64,000 nt of DNA from contig NZ_JAUSUK010000001.1 of the NCBI RefSeq assembly GCF_030813515.1, positions 744,001-808,000 of the forward strand. The letters run 5' to 3'. The number at the start of each line of letters is the position of its first letter. Position 1 is the stretch's first letter. The notes beneath the pieces were generated by a model. The model did no database searches and had not been told where the DNA came from. It worked only from the letters and a program-made list of their open reading frames with translations. This document shows positions 11,240 to 21,476 of this stretch, piece by piece. A program made the translations under genes and the position numbers. The DNA comes from Rhodopseudomonas julia (GTDB lineage Bacteria > Pseudomonadota > Alphaproteobacteria > Rhizobiales > Afifellaceae).

Positions 11240-11268
11240 AACCCGAAATTCACTGCAATTTCGGGTTT
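11240..11268. promoter_or_regulatory. 11-bp perfect inverted repeat between tag and the first L,D-transpeptidase gene
   Basis: AACCCGAAATT (11240-11250), a 6-base loop and AATTTCGGGTT (11257-11267) lie in the divergent intergenic region, 84 bases upstream of the tag start and 109 bases before the transpeptidase start. It ends TTT on the plus strand. It could be an attenuator in the transpeptidase leader or a protein-binding dyad. With only three T's it is a weak terminator. Confidence 0.5.
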
Positions 11269-11375
11269 CAGGGCGGCGTTTACCCGCATTTGTCAGCCCC
11301 GCACTAGCGTTGTCTGCATCTCTTAAAAACTGCCGCAATCTCAACCGACTGCGACGCTGGGTGACGAGGGTTTCG

Positions 11376-12404
11376 ATGAAGCAGGTTCTTCTCACGCTTG
11401 CACTGCTGGGCCTTGGTGCGCTCACGCCTCAGGCGACGATGGCCGGGGCGGGCGGCAAGCCGGCCGTGCCGCTCAAGGCGGAATTGCAGCAGGAATGGCT
11501 GTCGCAACTGGCGGCCGGACCGGCCCAGGGGGCCGCTGCCCGTCCGATCATGCTCGCCGATTCCCGTCGCCCGCAGGTCGTCGTCGAAAAGCGCGGCCTT
11601 CTGCAGGTTCTCTTCGATCCGCAGCCGCGGGCGCAGTATTACGCGCAGCCGCAGCGCCAGCTCTATGCGCAACCGCAACGCCGCCTTTATGCCGCGCCGC
11701 AGGCCCAGCAGCCTCAGCCGCGCACGGTCTATCGTTCGCGCAATCAACCGGCTCGCTTTATCGCACCGCCCCCTTCGCAACGGCAGATGCCGGCGCGCGC
11801 CAATCCCGCACGTTACCCGACGCCCGTTTACCTCCGCCAAGATCCGCGCGCCGTCGCACGGCCCGCGCCGCGCCAGATGCGCCCCGTCACGCCGGTGAAC
11901 GCGCCGCGCGTCGCCCCCGGAGCGCGGCAGGTCGCGGCCCGTCCGGCCGCACGTTCGATCGATCCCGCCTATCTTCCGACGATCGTCGATTATGAGACGA
12001 GCCAGGCGCCCGGCACGATCGTCATCGATACCAACAACCGCTACCTCTATCTGGTGCAGGCGGGCGGCAAGGCGAAACGCTACGGCGTCGGCGTCGGACG
12101 GCCGGGCTTCCAATGGGCCGGCACGCACACAGTGACGCGCAAGGCGGAATGGCCCTCCTGGTATCCACCTGAAGAGATGAAGGCACGTCAGCCGGGTCTT
12201 CCCGACCATATGGAGGGCGGGCCGGACAATCCGCTCGGGGCCCGCGCGCTTTATCTCGGCTCGACGCTTTACCGCATCCATGGGTCGAACCAGCCCTGGA
12301 CGATCGGCCATGCCGTCTCCTCCGGCTGCATCCGCATGCGCAACGAGGACGTGATCGAGCTCTACAATCAGGTCGGGGTCGGCACCGAAGTCGTCGTGCT
12401 TTAA
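11376..12404 (+). CDS. L,D-transpeptidase (YkuD domain) with Gln/Pro-rich linker
   Basis: The 342-residue protein has a signal peptide (residues 1-23), then a Gln/Pro/Arg/Tyr-rich linker to about residue 185 with repeated YAQPQR units. The C-terminal YkuD domain carries the catalytic His (RIHGSN) and nucleophile Cys318 in VSSGCIRM. Such enzymes make 3-3 peptidoglycan crosslinks or anchor proteins to the wall in the periplasm. GAGGG before the ATG at 11376 and the signal peptide favour this start over one 22 codons upstream. It is the first of three tandem paralogues. The linker probably spans the wall. Confidence 0.93.
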   Translation: MKQVLLTLALLGLGALTPQATMAGAGGKPAVPLKAELQQEWLSQLAAGPAQGAAARPIMLADSRRPQVVVEKRGLLQVLFDPQPRAQYYAQPQRQLYAQPQRRLYAAPQAQQPQPRTVYRSRNQPARFIAPPPSQRQMPARANPARYPTPVYLRQDPRAVARPAPRQMRPVTPVNAPRVAPGARQVAARPAARSIDPAYLPTIVDYETSQAPGTIVIDTNNRYLYLVQAGGKAKRYGVGVGRPGFQWAGTHTVTRKAEWPSWYPPEEMKARQPGLPDHMEGGPDNPLGARALYLGSTLYRIHGSNQPWTIGHAVSSGCIRMRNEDVIELYNQVGVGTEVVVL

Positions 12405-12612
12405 CCGACCGCGCCCGGTCGCCCGTCTCAAATCCCGCAAGCAGCCGTTTGCCGTCGTGCTCCGATCCTGTCCCGGAGCACGCAGTTCAGCGGCGTACGA
12501 CAATGGCAGATGCGCCACAGCTGCGACCGCAAGTGCATTGCACCGCCATGCGCGACTTGTGGGCGCGTGACCGGCTTTCTAGAAAGTTTGCAAGGAGTAA
12601 GAGGTTGATCGC

Positions 12613-13230
12613 ATGTTTCATTGCAGACTGATCCGCGCGGGCCTGCCGGCCATCGCCATTCTCGTGCTAGGGCTTTTCGGCAGCGCCCAGGCGCTCACAT
12701 TCTTCGACCCCGTGAGCGGCAGCTTCGTGGAAGTCGATCAACGCTACTCGAAAAACCGCAAACCGCCGGCGAAGTATCATCGGCAAACGGTGCGCTTCTC
12801 GACGAGGGAGGCGCCCGGCACGATCATCATCGATACCAACAAGCACTTCCTCTATTACGTGCTGTCGCACAATCGGGCCGTGCGCTACGGCATCGGCGTC
12901 GGTCGCGAGGGCTTCGGTTGGGACGGCGAAGTGCATGTCGCACGCAAGAGCGAATGGCCGCGCTGGTTCCCGCCTCAGGAAATGATCGCCCGCGAACCGC
13001 GTCTCAAGAAATATGCCGACGGCATGCCCGGCGGGCCGAGCAATCCGCTTGGCGCACGTGCCCTTTATCTCTTCGACGGCGGCCGCGACACGCTCTACCG
13101 CATCCACGGCACCAACGAGCCCTGGACGATCGGTCTCAACGTATCTTCAGGCTGCATCCGCCTCGTCAACGACGACATCATCGACCTCTACAACCGCGTT
13201 CAGCCGGGCGCGAAGGTCATCGTTCTCTGA
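12613..13230 (+). CDS. L,D-transpeptidase (YkuD domain), second tandem copy
   Basis: The 205-residue exported enzyme has a signal peptide (about residues 1-25) followed directly by FFDPVSGSFVEVDQRYS and the YkuD domain. The catalytic motif is complete: RIHGTNEPWTIG and Cys181 in VSSGCIRL. It closely resembles the third copy, including the short linker, and differs from the first, which has a long Gln-rich linker. It is separated from the first copy by 208 bases with no other gene and is followed by a strong hairpin terminator, so it is probably its own unit. Confidence 0.94.
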   Translation: MFHCRLIRAGLPAIAILVLGLFGSAQALTFFDPVSGSFVEVDQRYSKNRKPPAKYHRQTVRFSTREAPGTIIIDTNKHFLYYVLSHNRAVRYGIGVGREGFGWDGEVHVARKSEWPRWFPPQEMIAREPRLKKYADGMPGGPSNPLGARALYLFDGGRDTLYRIHGTNEPWTIGLNVSSGCIRLVNDDIIDLYNRVQPGAKVIVL

Positions 13231-13245
13231 CACGTTCCTTGACGC

Positions 13246-13271
13246 AAAAGTGACGCATTCGCGTCACTTTT
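13246..13271. terminator. Terminator between the second and third L,D-transpeptidase genes
   Basis: AAAAGTGACGC (13246-13256), an ATTC loop and GCGTCACTTTT (13261-13271) form a perfect 11-bp stem ending in TTTT. It starts 16 bases after the stop of the second copy and is symmetric enough to act in either direction. Confidence 0.85.
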
Positions 13272-13374
13272 CATCTGCGTGGAACGATTCGAATGTGTCG
13301 CGCATTTATGTGCCGAAATGACGCAGCAGCCGGGAGCACTCCACCTTCCCCGCGCTGCGAAATCGGAGGCACTC

Positions 13375-14004
13375 ATGCGCAACGTTCTTGCCCGAACCCT
13401 TGCTTCATCGGCCGCTTTGGCGGTGGTCCTCGCCACTCTCACGCCGGTCACCGCCCAGGCGCAGACGTTGCGCTATTTCGATCCCGTGCAGCGGCAGCTC
13501 GTCACGATTCAGCCGCATCAAAGCCATCAGCGTGGGCCGGCGCCTGAGTATCGCCGCCACATTGTGGCATATGACGGGCAGGAAGCTCCGGGCACGATCA
13601 TCATCGATTCACAGAGCAAGTTTCTCTACTACACGCTGCCCAATGGCGAGGCGATCCGCTACGGCGTCGGCGTCGGACGCGAAGGTTTCGGCTGGACCGG
13701 CGAGGTGCGCGTCGGCGCCAAGGCCGACTGGCCGACCTGGACCCCGCCCAAGGAAATGATCGAGCGCGAACCGCGGCTCGTCGAATATTCCGGCGGCATG
13801 CCCGGCGGCCCGGACAACCCGCTCGGCGCGCGTGCGCTTTATCTCTTCGACGGCAACAAGGACACGATGTACCGCATCCATGGCACCAACGAGCCTTGGA
13901 CGATCGGGCACAATGTCTCCTCCGGCTGCATCCGCATGATGAACCATGACGTGATCGAGCTGCACTATCTCGCCAAGGTCGGCACCAAAGTTATCGTTCG
14001 CTAA
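13375..14004 (+). CDS. L,D-transpeptidase (YkuD domain), third tandem copy
   Basis: The 209-residue exported enzyme starts with a signal peptide (about residues 1-29, ending Ala-Gln-Ala). LRYFDPVQRQLVTI follows, and then a complete YkuD domain with RIHGTNEPWTIG and Cys185 in VSSGCIRM. The start is the ATG at 13375, preceded by GGAGG; a longer in-frame reading would put 32 unrelated residues before the signal peptide. With copy two it forms a recent paralogous pair. A terminator follows. Confidence 0.95.
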   Translation: MRNVLARTLASSAALAVVLATLTPVTAQAQTLRYFDPVQRQLVTIQPHQSHQRGPAPEYRRHIVAYDGQEAPGTIIIDSQSKFLYYTLPNGEAIRYGVGVGREGFGWTGEVRVGAKADWPTWTPPKEMIEREPRLVEYSGGMPGGPDNPLGARALYLFDGNKDTMYRIHGTNEPWTIGHNVSSGCIRMMNHDVIELHYLAKVGTKVIVR

Positions 14005-14030
14005 GCGTTTACCCTCGAACGCTGCACCGG

Positions 14031-14070
14031 AACGCCCCGGCCCGCTTCGTGCGGACCGGGGCGTTTCTTT
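14031..14070 (+). terminator. Terminator after the third L,D-transpeptidase gene
   Basis: AACGCCCCGG (14031-14040) pairs with CCGGGGCGTT (14056-14065) around a 15-base loop that itself can pair CCGC with GCGG. The tail is TCTTT. It lies between convergent genes. Confidence 0.85.
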
Positions 14071-14072
14071 GC

Positions 14073-15137
14073 CTACACGGCGCCCCGCTCATCATCGGCG
14101 AGCCGGTCTCCGCCTTCCAGCGCATCCTTGATGTAGAGTTCGCGCACGAAGACGATGCCGACGGCCAGAAGGGGGACGGCGAGCGCCATGCCAAGCCCGC
14201 CTAGCACGGCGGCAAAGACGAGCTGCGTCGAAAGGGTCAGCGCAGGCGGCAACGACGTGGTGCGCTGCTGCACCAGCGGCTGCGTGATGTTGCTCTCGAG
14301 TCCCTGGATCAGCACGTAGGCGCCGACGCCCCACAGAGCCATCGTCGCCGACACCGACAGCCCCGCCAGGATGATCACCACCCCGGCGATCGCTGGGCCA
14401 AGCGTCGGAATGAAGGCGAGAAGCCCCGCCTGCAACGCCAGCAGGAAGGCGTAGGGCATGTCGATCAGCCACAGCACGATCCAGCTCGCCGAAAAGATGA
14501 TGGTCATGCTGATCGCCTGGCCAGCCATCCACCAGCCGAGATTTTCCGTAGCCGCCTCGATCACTTCGCGAAAACGCTCCCGCCGCTTGACCGGAACGAG
14601 GTGCAACATCCCGTCACGATAGGTCTTCGGCGACCAGGAGAGAAAAATCCCTAAGAACACGACGATGACCGCGTTGGCGAGGCTGCCGAAGAGGAGGCTG
14701 ACGAAGCGCCCGACATCGCCCATCATCGCCTTCAGGTCCGGCATCATCTGAGAGAGCTGGACATCGCCGTTCGGCTTGATGAAGCTGAGGCCGAGCTGCG
14801 AGAGCTGGTCGCCCCAACTGCGCATCAACGTGTCGGTCCGGGCCAGGAGATCGCTCGCCTGCTCGGCGAGGGTCGCTCCGCCCCAGCCGATCACCGCAAA
14901 GATCGCGCCGAAAGCCGCCAGATAAATGAGGATCTTCGCAAGGCGGGTCGGCAAACGCGTCAGCCGGTGCAGGCCGTGGGAGGCAAAGCTCAAAGCGGCC
15001 GCCAGCACGAGACCCGCGAAGACCAGAAGAAGAGCCGACGTCGCCTTCCACAAAACGAAGAGAACCACGACGCCTGCGAGGAAAATCGCGGTACGGCAGA
15101 CGATGCGGCCGGTGGATTCTTTGCCGTCTTCGTGCAA
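14073..15137 (-). CDS. AI-2E family transporter (PerM/TqsA-type permease)
   Basis: The 354-residue integral membrane protein has about eight helices: a pair near residues 14-48, one near 65-90, and the cluster of the C-terminal half. The family signature region PYAFLLALQAGLLAFIPTLGPAIAG is visible in two parts around residues 227-251, followed by the VLIQGLESNITQPLVQ motif near 275-290. The family includes autoinducer-2 exporters and Na+/H+ antiporters, so the substrate cannot be told from sequence. It is a lone gene converging on the transpeptidase cluster. Confidence 0.9.
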   Translation of the reverse strand: MHEDGKESTGRIVCRTAIFLAGVVVLFVLWKATSALLLVFAGLVLAAALSFASHGLHRLTRLPTRLAKILIYLAAFGAIFAVIGWGGATLAEQASDLLARTDTLMRSWGDQLSQLGLSFIKPNGDVQLSQMMPDLKAMMGDVGRFVSLLFGSLANAVIVVFLGIFLSWSPKTYRDGMLHLVPVKRRERFREVIEAATENLGWWMAGQAISMTIIFSASWIVLWLIDMPYAFLLALQAGLLAFIPTLGPAIAGVVIILAGLSVSATMALWGVGAYVLIQGLESNITQPLVQQRTTSLPPALTLSTQLVFAAVLGGLGMALAVPLLAVGIVFVRELYIKDALEGGDRLADDERGAV

Positions 15138-15297
15138 TATGACCTCTCAAAACGATGGAAATTCGGGGCGACGCGCGAGCGCCTTCGCGTGACTACGCAC
15201 CCGTCGCGATCGCAAGCCCCGTGTGATTGTTCGGTTAGATGATCAATAGTGTGCCGTTCGGCATGCACTACCGCGCCACTCCCTGGGGGAATTAAGC

Positions 15298-15705
15298 ATG
15301 GAAGCCGCCACGACAAGCAGCCCGACCGATTTTCGTGCCGATGACGGCGACACGCTCGGCGGCCGCATCGTCCGCGCCCGCGAGGCGATCGGCCTCTCCA
15401 CCGCACAGCTCGCACGTCGCCTCGGCGTCAAAACCTCGACGCTGTCGCAATGGGAAAACGATCGCGCCGAGCCGCGCGCCAACCGCCTGAACATGCTCGC
15501 CGGCATCCTCGGCGTCAGCCCGATGTGGCTCCTGATCGGTCGCGGCGTGGCGCCCGCCGACGAGGATCCGATGGCTCAGGAAGCGGCGATGCTGCGCACC
15601 GAGATTGCGCATCTCTCAAGCGAAGCTCTCCTCCTGTCGCGCCGCCTGTCGGAGGCCGCGGAGCGTCTCGGCCGGCTGCACGACAGCGCCAGCCGAAACG
15701 AATAG
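15298..15705 (+). CDS. Small XRE-family helix-turn-helix regulator
   Basis: The 135-residue protein has a Cro/CI-type HTH at about residues 19-76 (GGRIVRAREAIGLSTAQLARRLGV, then TLSQWENDRAEPRANRLNMLAGILGVS). A C-terminal helix of about 40 residues may form a coiled coil for dimerisation. No effector domain is present. Targets are unknown. It is divergent from the AI-2E permease across 160 bases and converges on the SDR gene with a 4-base gap. Confidence 0.88.
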   Translation: MEAATTSSPTDFRADDGDTLGGRIVRAREAIGLSTAQLARRLGVKTSTLSQWENDRAEPRANRLNMLAGILGVSPMWLLIGRGVAPADEDPMAQEAAMLRTEIAHLSSEALLLSRRLSEAAERLGRLHDSASRNE

Positions 15706-15709
15706 CCCC

Positions 15710-16507
15710 TCACGTCTGCACGGATTGCACCGAACCGCCGTCGACGCGCAAATTCGAGCCGTTGATGAACGAGCCGCGCTCGGAGGCAAGAAGCGCAATA
15801 GCCGCGGCCACCTCCGACGCTTGCCCCCGGCGTTTCAAGGCAATCCCCGGCCGCTCTTCATCGAGAAAGCTCTGAATGGCTTCCTCGAAAGAGACACCGA
15901 GCTTCTCGGCGCGCTGTTTCATCATGCCGTCGGTCATCGGCGTCTCGATGAAGGCGGGCGCGACGGTGTTGCAGAGGATGCCGTTCTTCGCCTCCTGATA
16001 AGAGATGTTCTTGACGAAGGCCGAGAGCGCGGCCTTCGCGGCATTGTACGTGGCTTCTTCCCAATAGGGCTGCACGGCGTTTTCCGAGGTCACGCAGATG
16101 AAGCGTCCCCATTTCGCTTCGCGCATGCCGGGCAAAGTCGCCCGCGCCACACGCACCGCCGACATGAAATCGATGTCCCAGGCCTCCTGGTAATCCTCAT
16201 CGCTCATGTCGAGGGGATCACCCTTGGCCCCTGTCACGCCTGCGGCATGCACGACGATATCGATCTTGCCGAAGCGCTCGCGCCCGGCGGCGGCGAGAGC
16301 ATCCACGGCCTTCTGGTCGGTGACATCGGCTGCCATGCACAACACGTCGGTCGGCAGGCGCTTCGCCTCCTCTTCGAGCGTGTCGATGCGAAGGTCGGAA
16401 AGCACGAGCTTCGCGCCCTCCTCCGCCAGGAGCCGCGCCGTTTCAAAGCCGATGCCGCCACGTGCGCCGGTAATCAGGGCGACACGATCTGAGATTTGAA
16501 GATCCAT
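15710..16507 (-). CDS. Classical short-chain dehydrogenase/reductase
   Basis: The 265-residue NAD(P)-dependent oxidoreductase has a TGARGGIG cofactor turn (residues 13-20), HAAG near 87-90 and the full triad Ser141, Tyr154 and Lys158 (YNAAK). It most resembles 3-oxoacyl-ACP-reductase-like and sugar/alcohol SDRs, so its substrate cannot be fixed. The start MDLQISDRVALIT at 16507 fits the family; a longer frame would add 27 unrelated residues. It may follow the glc genes in one transcript, 129 bases after the exported-protein gene. Confidence 0.9.
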   Translation of the reverse strand: MDLQISDRVALITGARGGIGFETARLLAEEGAKLVLSDLRIDTLEEEAKRLPTDVLCMAADVTDQKAVDALAAAGRERFGKIDIVVHAAGVTGAKGDPLDMSDEDYQEAWDIDFMSAVRVARATLPGMREAKWGRFICVTSENAVQPYWEEATYNAAKAALSAFVKNISYQEAKNGILCNTVAPAFIETPMTDGMMKQRAEKLGVSFEEAIQSFLDEERPGIALKRRGQASEVAAAIALLASERGSFINGSNLRVDGGSVQSVQT

Positions 16508-16636
16508 CAGGATGCTTGCTCCCTTCCGTCGAGTGTTCATGGAATTCACTCGGGGAACGGACCCGGGCTTCCTTTGGTTTCGCGGCACATATCAGCCGGC
16601 AGAGGGATGCAGGGCTCACACGCGGCGACGCCGCGT

Positions 16637-17170
16637 CTATGCCTCTTCGAGACAACGGAAAAAGCGTGCCGTCTCACCGTCGGGACGCGTCAGCGTCAGC
16701 GCCCCCGTCTCATCGAGCATCAGCCCGAACTCCTCCGTCGAGCCGCTCCCCTCCTGCTCGCCGCAGGCCGCCGTCACATCGAGACGATCCTCAGACGGAC
16801 TTCTAAGATCGAGGAAACGGCAGGAACGGTCCCCGTCCTTCAGACCGCCCCGCTCGATACGCAACGGCACCTCTCCGCCGTTTCGCGCCTGACAGCTCTT
16901 ATCGGTCGGCGCCCAGCGGCCGGTCAGCCGCATGAGCAGGCTCATCGCCCGCTCGGGATCATTCGTCTCGCTTTTCGGCGAAGGCTGCGCATCGGGAACA
17001 CTGTCTTTCGGAAGCGTCGGCGCGGGTGTTTCCTGCGCCTGCCCGCCGGGGTCCGGCTGCGGCGGAGCGCTCTGCCCATGGGCGCGCTCCATCGGCAGAA
17101 GCGGCACGGCGAGCACGAGGCCGAGCCCGAGCGCAAGCGTAGCGCCCGCGGCTTTTCGATGGAACGTCAT
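16637..17170 (-). CDS. Exported protein of unknown function linked to glcDEF
   Basis: This 177-residue protein has a signal peptide (about residues 1-32, ending Ala-His-Gly-Gln). A Pro/Gln-rich linker of about 40 residues follows, then a compact domain with three or four cysteines (TDKSCQ, DRSCRF, TAACGE, FFRCLE) that could form two disulfides. I do not recognise the family. AAAGGAGGG seven bases before the ATG at 17170 sets the start. It follows glcF by 22 bases on the same strand and is probably the last gene of that operon. A link to glycolate use is inferred from position only. Confidence 0.7.
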   Translation of the reverse strand: MTFHRKAAGATLALGLGLVLAVPLLPMERAHGQSAPPQPDPGGQAQETPAPTLPKDSVPDAQPSPKSETNDPERAMSLLMRLTGRWAPTDKSCQARNGGEVPLRIERGGLKDGDRSCRFLDLRSPSEDRLDVTAACGEQEGSGSTEEFGLMLDETGALTLTRPDGETARFFRCLEEA

Positions 17171-17192
17171 TGCGCCCTCCTTTCGACCGCCG

Positions 17193-18566
17193 TTACGAGA
17201 CGGCAAGCGGTCTTTCAGAAGACGAAGCGGCTTTGCTCCGCGTTGGTTCCAGCGCATACTCGGCAAAGGCTTCCGGCGGCGGGCCACCATGCGCCCAATC
17301 GAGGAGCTCGACAGTGTGGAGAACCGGAATCTCCATCGCCGAGCCGATCTGCGTGATGCAGCCGATATTGCCGGTCGCCACAACTTCAGGCGCAACGCTT
17401 TCGATATTCGCCGCCTTGCGGTCGCGCAGCCTCGCCGCGATCTCCGGCTCCAGAATGTTGTAGGTGCCGGCCGAGCCGCAGCAGAGGTGCCCTTCGGGGA
17501 TGGCAAGAACGTCGAAGCCGGCCTCTGCCAGGAGCGCGCGCGGCTCCTTCACCACCTTCTGGCCATGCTGTAGCGAACAGGCGGCATGGTAGGCGACCTT
17601 GAGACCGGTTCGGCGACGCGGCGCGGGCAGATCGAGACGGGCGAGATATTCGCTGATGTCGAGAGCAAGAGCCGCGACGCGTTCCGCCTTCTCGCGATAG
17701 GCGGGCTCCCCCATCAAGAGATGCGCGTAATCCTTGATCGTCGTGCCGCAGCCCGACGTCGTCACGAGGATGGCATCGAGCCCCTCACCGTCGATCTCGC
17801 GCAGCCAGGCGTCGATATTGGCGCGCGCCATCGGCAAGGCTTTTTCGTCCTGCCCCATATGGTGGACGAGCCCGCCACAGCAGCCCTCGCCCTTCGGCAG
17901 CACGACTTCGATGCCGAGACGGGTGAGAAGCCGGATCGTGGCGGCGTTGATGCCCGGATCGAGCACCGATTGGGCGCAGCCCGTCAAAAGCGCCACGCGC
18001 CCCTTTCTCGCTCCATGGGCCGGGAAGGAATGCCCCGTCTCCGACGCCTGGATTTTCGCAGGCAGGTGCTTGGGCGCCAGGCGCAGCATCATGGCAAGCC
18101 GGTCGAATGGCCGCCCCATGCGGGCGAGCAGCGGCGCCAGGGGCCGGCCATAGCGGGCGGTGACGAGAGCTGCCCGCATTCTCGCCGGATAAGGCATGAC
18201 ATGCGCCAGAACGGCCCGCAGCGCCCGATCGTGCCAGGGCCTGCGATAGGTCTCTTCGATATGCCGCCGCCCCTGATCGAGGAGGTGCATGTAATCGACC
18301 CCGGACGGACAGGTCGTCATGCAGGAAAAGCAGGAGAGACAACGATCGATATGGAGCGCGACCTCCGCCGTCGCCGGCTTCTCCGCCTCCAGCATATCCT
18401 TGATGAGATAGATGCGCCCGCGCGGACTATCGAGCTCGTTGCCGAGTTCGACATAGGTCGGGCAGGTGGCGAGGCAGAAGCCGCAATGCACGCATTTGCG
18501 CAGAATGGCATCGGCTTCCTCGATGCGCGGATCGGCGAGCTGCTGAAGGGTGAAGGAGGTTTGCAA
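17193..18566 (-). CDS. glcF: Glycolate oxidase iron-sulfur subunit GlcF
   Basis: GlcF carries electrons from the GlcD flavin toward the respiratory chain during oxidation of glycolate to glyoxylate. The 457-residue protein has two 4Fe-4S motifs (CVHCGFCLATCP near residues 25-36 and CLSCFSCMTTCP near 76-87). Two CCG domains follow (EGCCGGLVHHM and HLCCGSAGTYNI). The start is the TTG at 18566: family proteins begin (M)QTxFTxxQLADP, which matches from that codon, and GGGGAG lies six bases upstream. It starts 2 bases after the glcE stop. Confidence 0.95.
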   Translation of the reverse strand: MQTSFTLQQLADPRIEEADAILRKCVHCGFCLATCPTYVELGNELDSPRGRIYLIKDMLEAEKPATAEVALHIDRCLSCFSCMTTCPSGVDYMHLLDQGRRHIEETYRRPWHDRALRAVLAHVMPYPARMRAALVTARYGRPLAPLLARMGRPFDRLAMMLRLAPKHLPAKIQASETGHSFPAHGARKGRVALLTGCAQSVLDPGINAATIRLLTRLGIEVVLPKGEGCCGGLVHHMGQDEKALPMARANIDAWLREIDGEGLDAILVTTSGCGTTIKDYAHLLMGEPAYREKAERVAALALDISEYLARLDLPAPRRRTGLKVAYHAACSLQHGQKVVKEPRALLAEAGFDVLAIPEGHLCCGSAGTYNILEPEIAARLRDRKAANIESVAPEVVATGNIGCITQIGSAMEIPVLHTVELLDWAHGGPPPEAFAEYALEPTRSKAASSSERPLAVS

Positions 18567-18568
18567 GA

Positions 18569-19774
18569 TCAGCTCCCCATCCGGCCGGGATTGAGAATTC
18601 CCTGCGGATCGAAATTCTCTTTCAGCCGCCGCGACAAGGCGGCGAGCGGGGCCGGCTGCGGTTCGAAGGGCGAAATGCCCGTGCGCAGAGCCGCCGAGCC
18701 GCGGATGAGCGTCGCATGCCCGCCGCCGACCGCCCTGATCGCCCGCCGGATGGTGCCTTCGGCGGCATCTTCCGCGCCGCTCGCAACCTCGATCCAGACG
18801 CGACCGCCGGCCCAATCGAAGAAGTAGCTGAGAGGTTCGTTCACGAGCCTGGCCATCAACGCGGCACCGGCGCGTGGCGCAACGCTGACGCGCCAGAGCG
18901 GCCCGCTGCGGCCGCCAAAGGGCAAGCAGTCGCGGATCGCGCGCCAGAAGTTTTCCGATTGCGGCACGTCGAGCGTTTCCACCGCACCGCGGTCCCGCAT
19001 CATGCCGTTGAGCGCCTCGCTGCGATAAGAGACGGATGAGGGAAAGCCTTCCAGCCTGAGCGCGGTGACGGAGCTTTCGACGCTAAGACCACAGGACCGC
19101 GCCATCCCTTTCGGCAGATGCGCCGCGCCCGAGACTTCGTGCGAAGAGCCCATGGCTTCGGCCATCGCTGCGCAGGCCATGTCGTCCGAGAGGCCGAGGA
19201 CGAGCACGGTGGCGATGCGCTCCGGCCGTGGCAGCACCTTGAAGGTGAGATCGGTGACGACGGCAAGCGTCCCCCAGGAGCCGGCAAGCCCCTTGGAGAG
19301 ATCGTAGCCGGTAACGTTCTTGACCACGCGCCCGCCCGCCTTGAAGGCCTCGCCGCGGCCCGAGACGGCGGAAAGCCCGAGAATATGGTCGCGCGCGGCG
19401 CCCGCCTTGATGCGGCGCGGGCCGGCGAGGTTGGCCGCGAGCACACCGCCCAGCGTTCCCGTCCCCGGCTCCAACCCGAAAATAGGGCCGTAATCCATCG
19501 GCTCGAAGGCGAGTTCCTGATTGGCATCCGCCAGGAGTTTTTCGATTTCGGCAAGCGGCGTGCCGGCCTTGGCGGAGAAGACGAGCTCGTCCGGCTCGTA
19601 AAGGGTGACGCCGGACAAAGCAGCGAGATTGAGCGTGTATTCCGCCTGGACCGGGCGGCCGATGCCGCGCTTGGATCCATGTCCAAGGATCTCGAGCGGC
19701 ACTTGTTCGGCGGCCGCCCAGCGGACGACATCGAGCACGGATTGATCGTTATCGGGGCGAAGCGTTTCGGCCAT
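18569..19774 (-). CDS. glcE: Glycolate oxidase FAD-binding subunit GlcE
   Basis: GlcE is the second flavoprotein-like subunit of the glycolate oxidase complex, related to GlcD but with a shortened fold. The 401-residue protein has the PCMH-type FAD-binding region (EILGHGSKRGIG near 28-39, GTLGGVLAANLAGPRR near 109-124). The conserved GRGEAFKAGGRVVKNVTGYD block is around 136-155. Its C-terminus reads RLKENFDPQGILNPGRM, as in the family. It lies between glcD (14-base gap) and glcF. Confidence 0.95.
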   Translation of the reverse strand: MAETLRPDNDQSVLDVVRWAAAEQVPLEILGHGSKRGIGRPVQAEYTLNLAALSGVTLYEPDELVFSAKAGTPLAEIEKLLADANQELAFEPMDYGPIFGLEPGTGTLGGVLAANLAGPRRIKAGAARDHILGLSAVSGRGEAFKAGGRVVKNVTGYDLSKGLAGSWGTLAVVTDLTFKVLPRPERIATVLVLGLSDDMACAAMAEAMGSSHEVSGAAHLPKGMARSCGLSVESSVTALRLEGFPSSVSYRSEALNGMMRDRGAVETLDVPQSENFWRAIRDCLPFGGRSGPLWRVSVAPRAGAALMARLVNEPLSYFFDWAGGRVWIEVASGAEDAAEGTIRRAIRAVGGGHATLIRGSAALRTGISPFEPQPAPLAALSRRLKENFDPQGILNPGRMGS

Positions 19775-19788
19775 GGGGTGAGAAAATC

Positions 19789-21282
<1,494 letters not shown>

Positions 21283-21476
21283 TGAGCCTCCCTGCTCTTT
21301 TGTCTTGGCCTTCTTGCGAGGCTCGCCGATTATCGTTCAGCGTTTCATCTCAAGCAACCATAGCGCGATGTCGCATTGCCAAACCAGAAATTCCTCCCCC
21401 TTGTGTGGCGCGAAGCCCTGTGCTCCATTCCCCTACCTTGGAATGAGTCAAGCTTTGACATAACAAGGAGTGTCCA

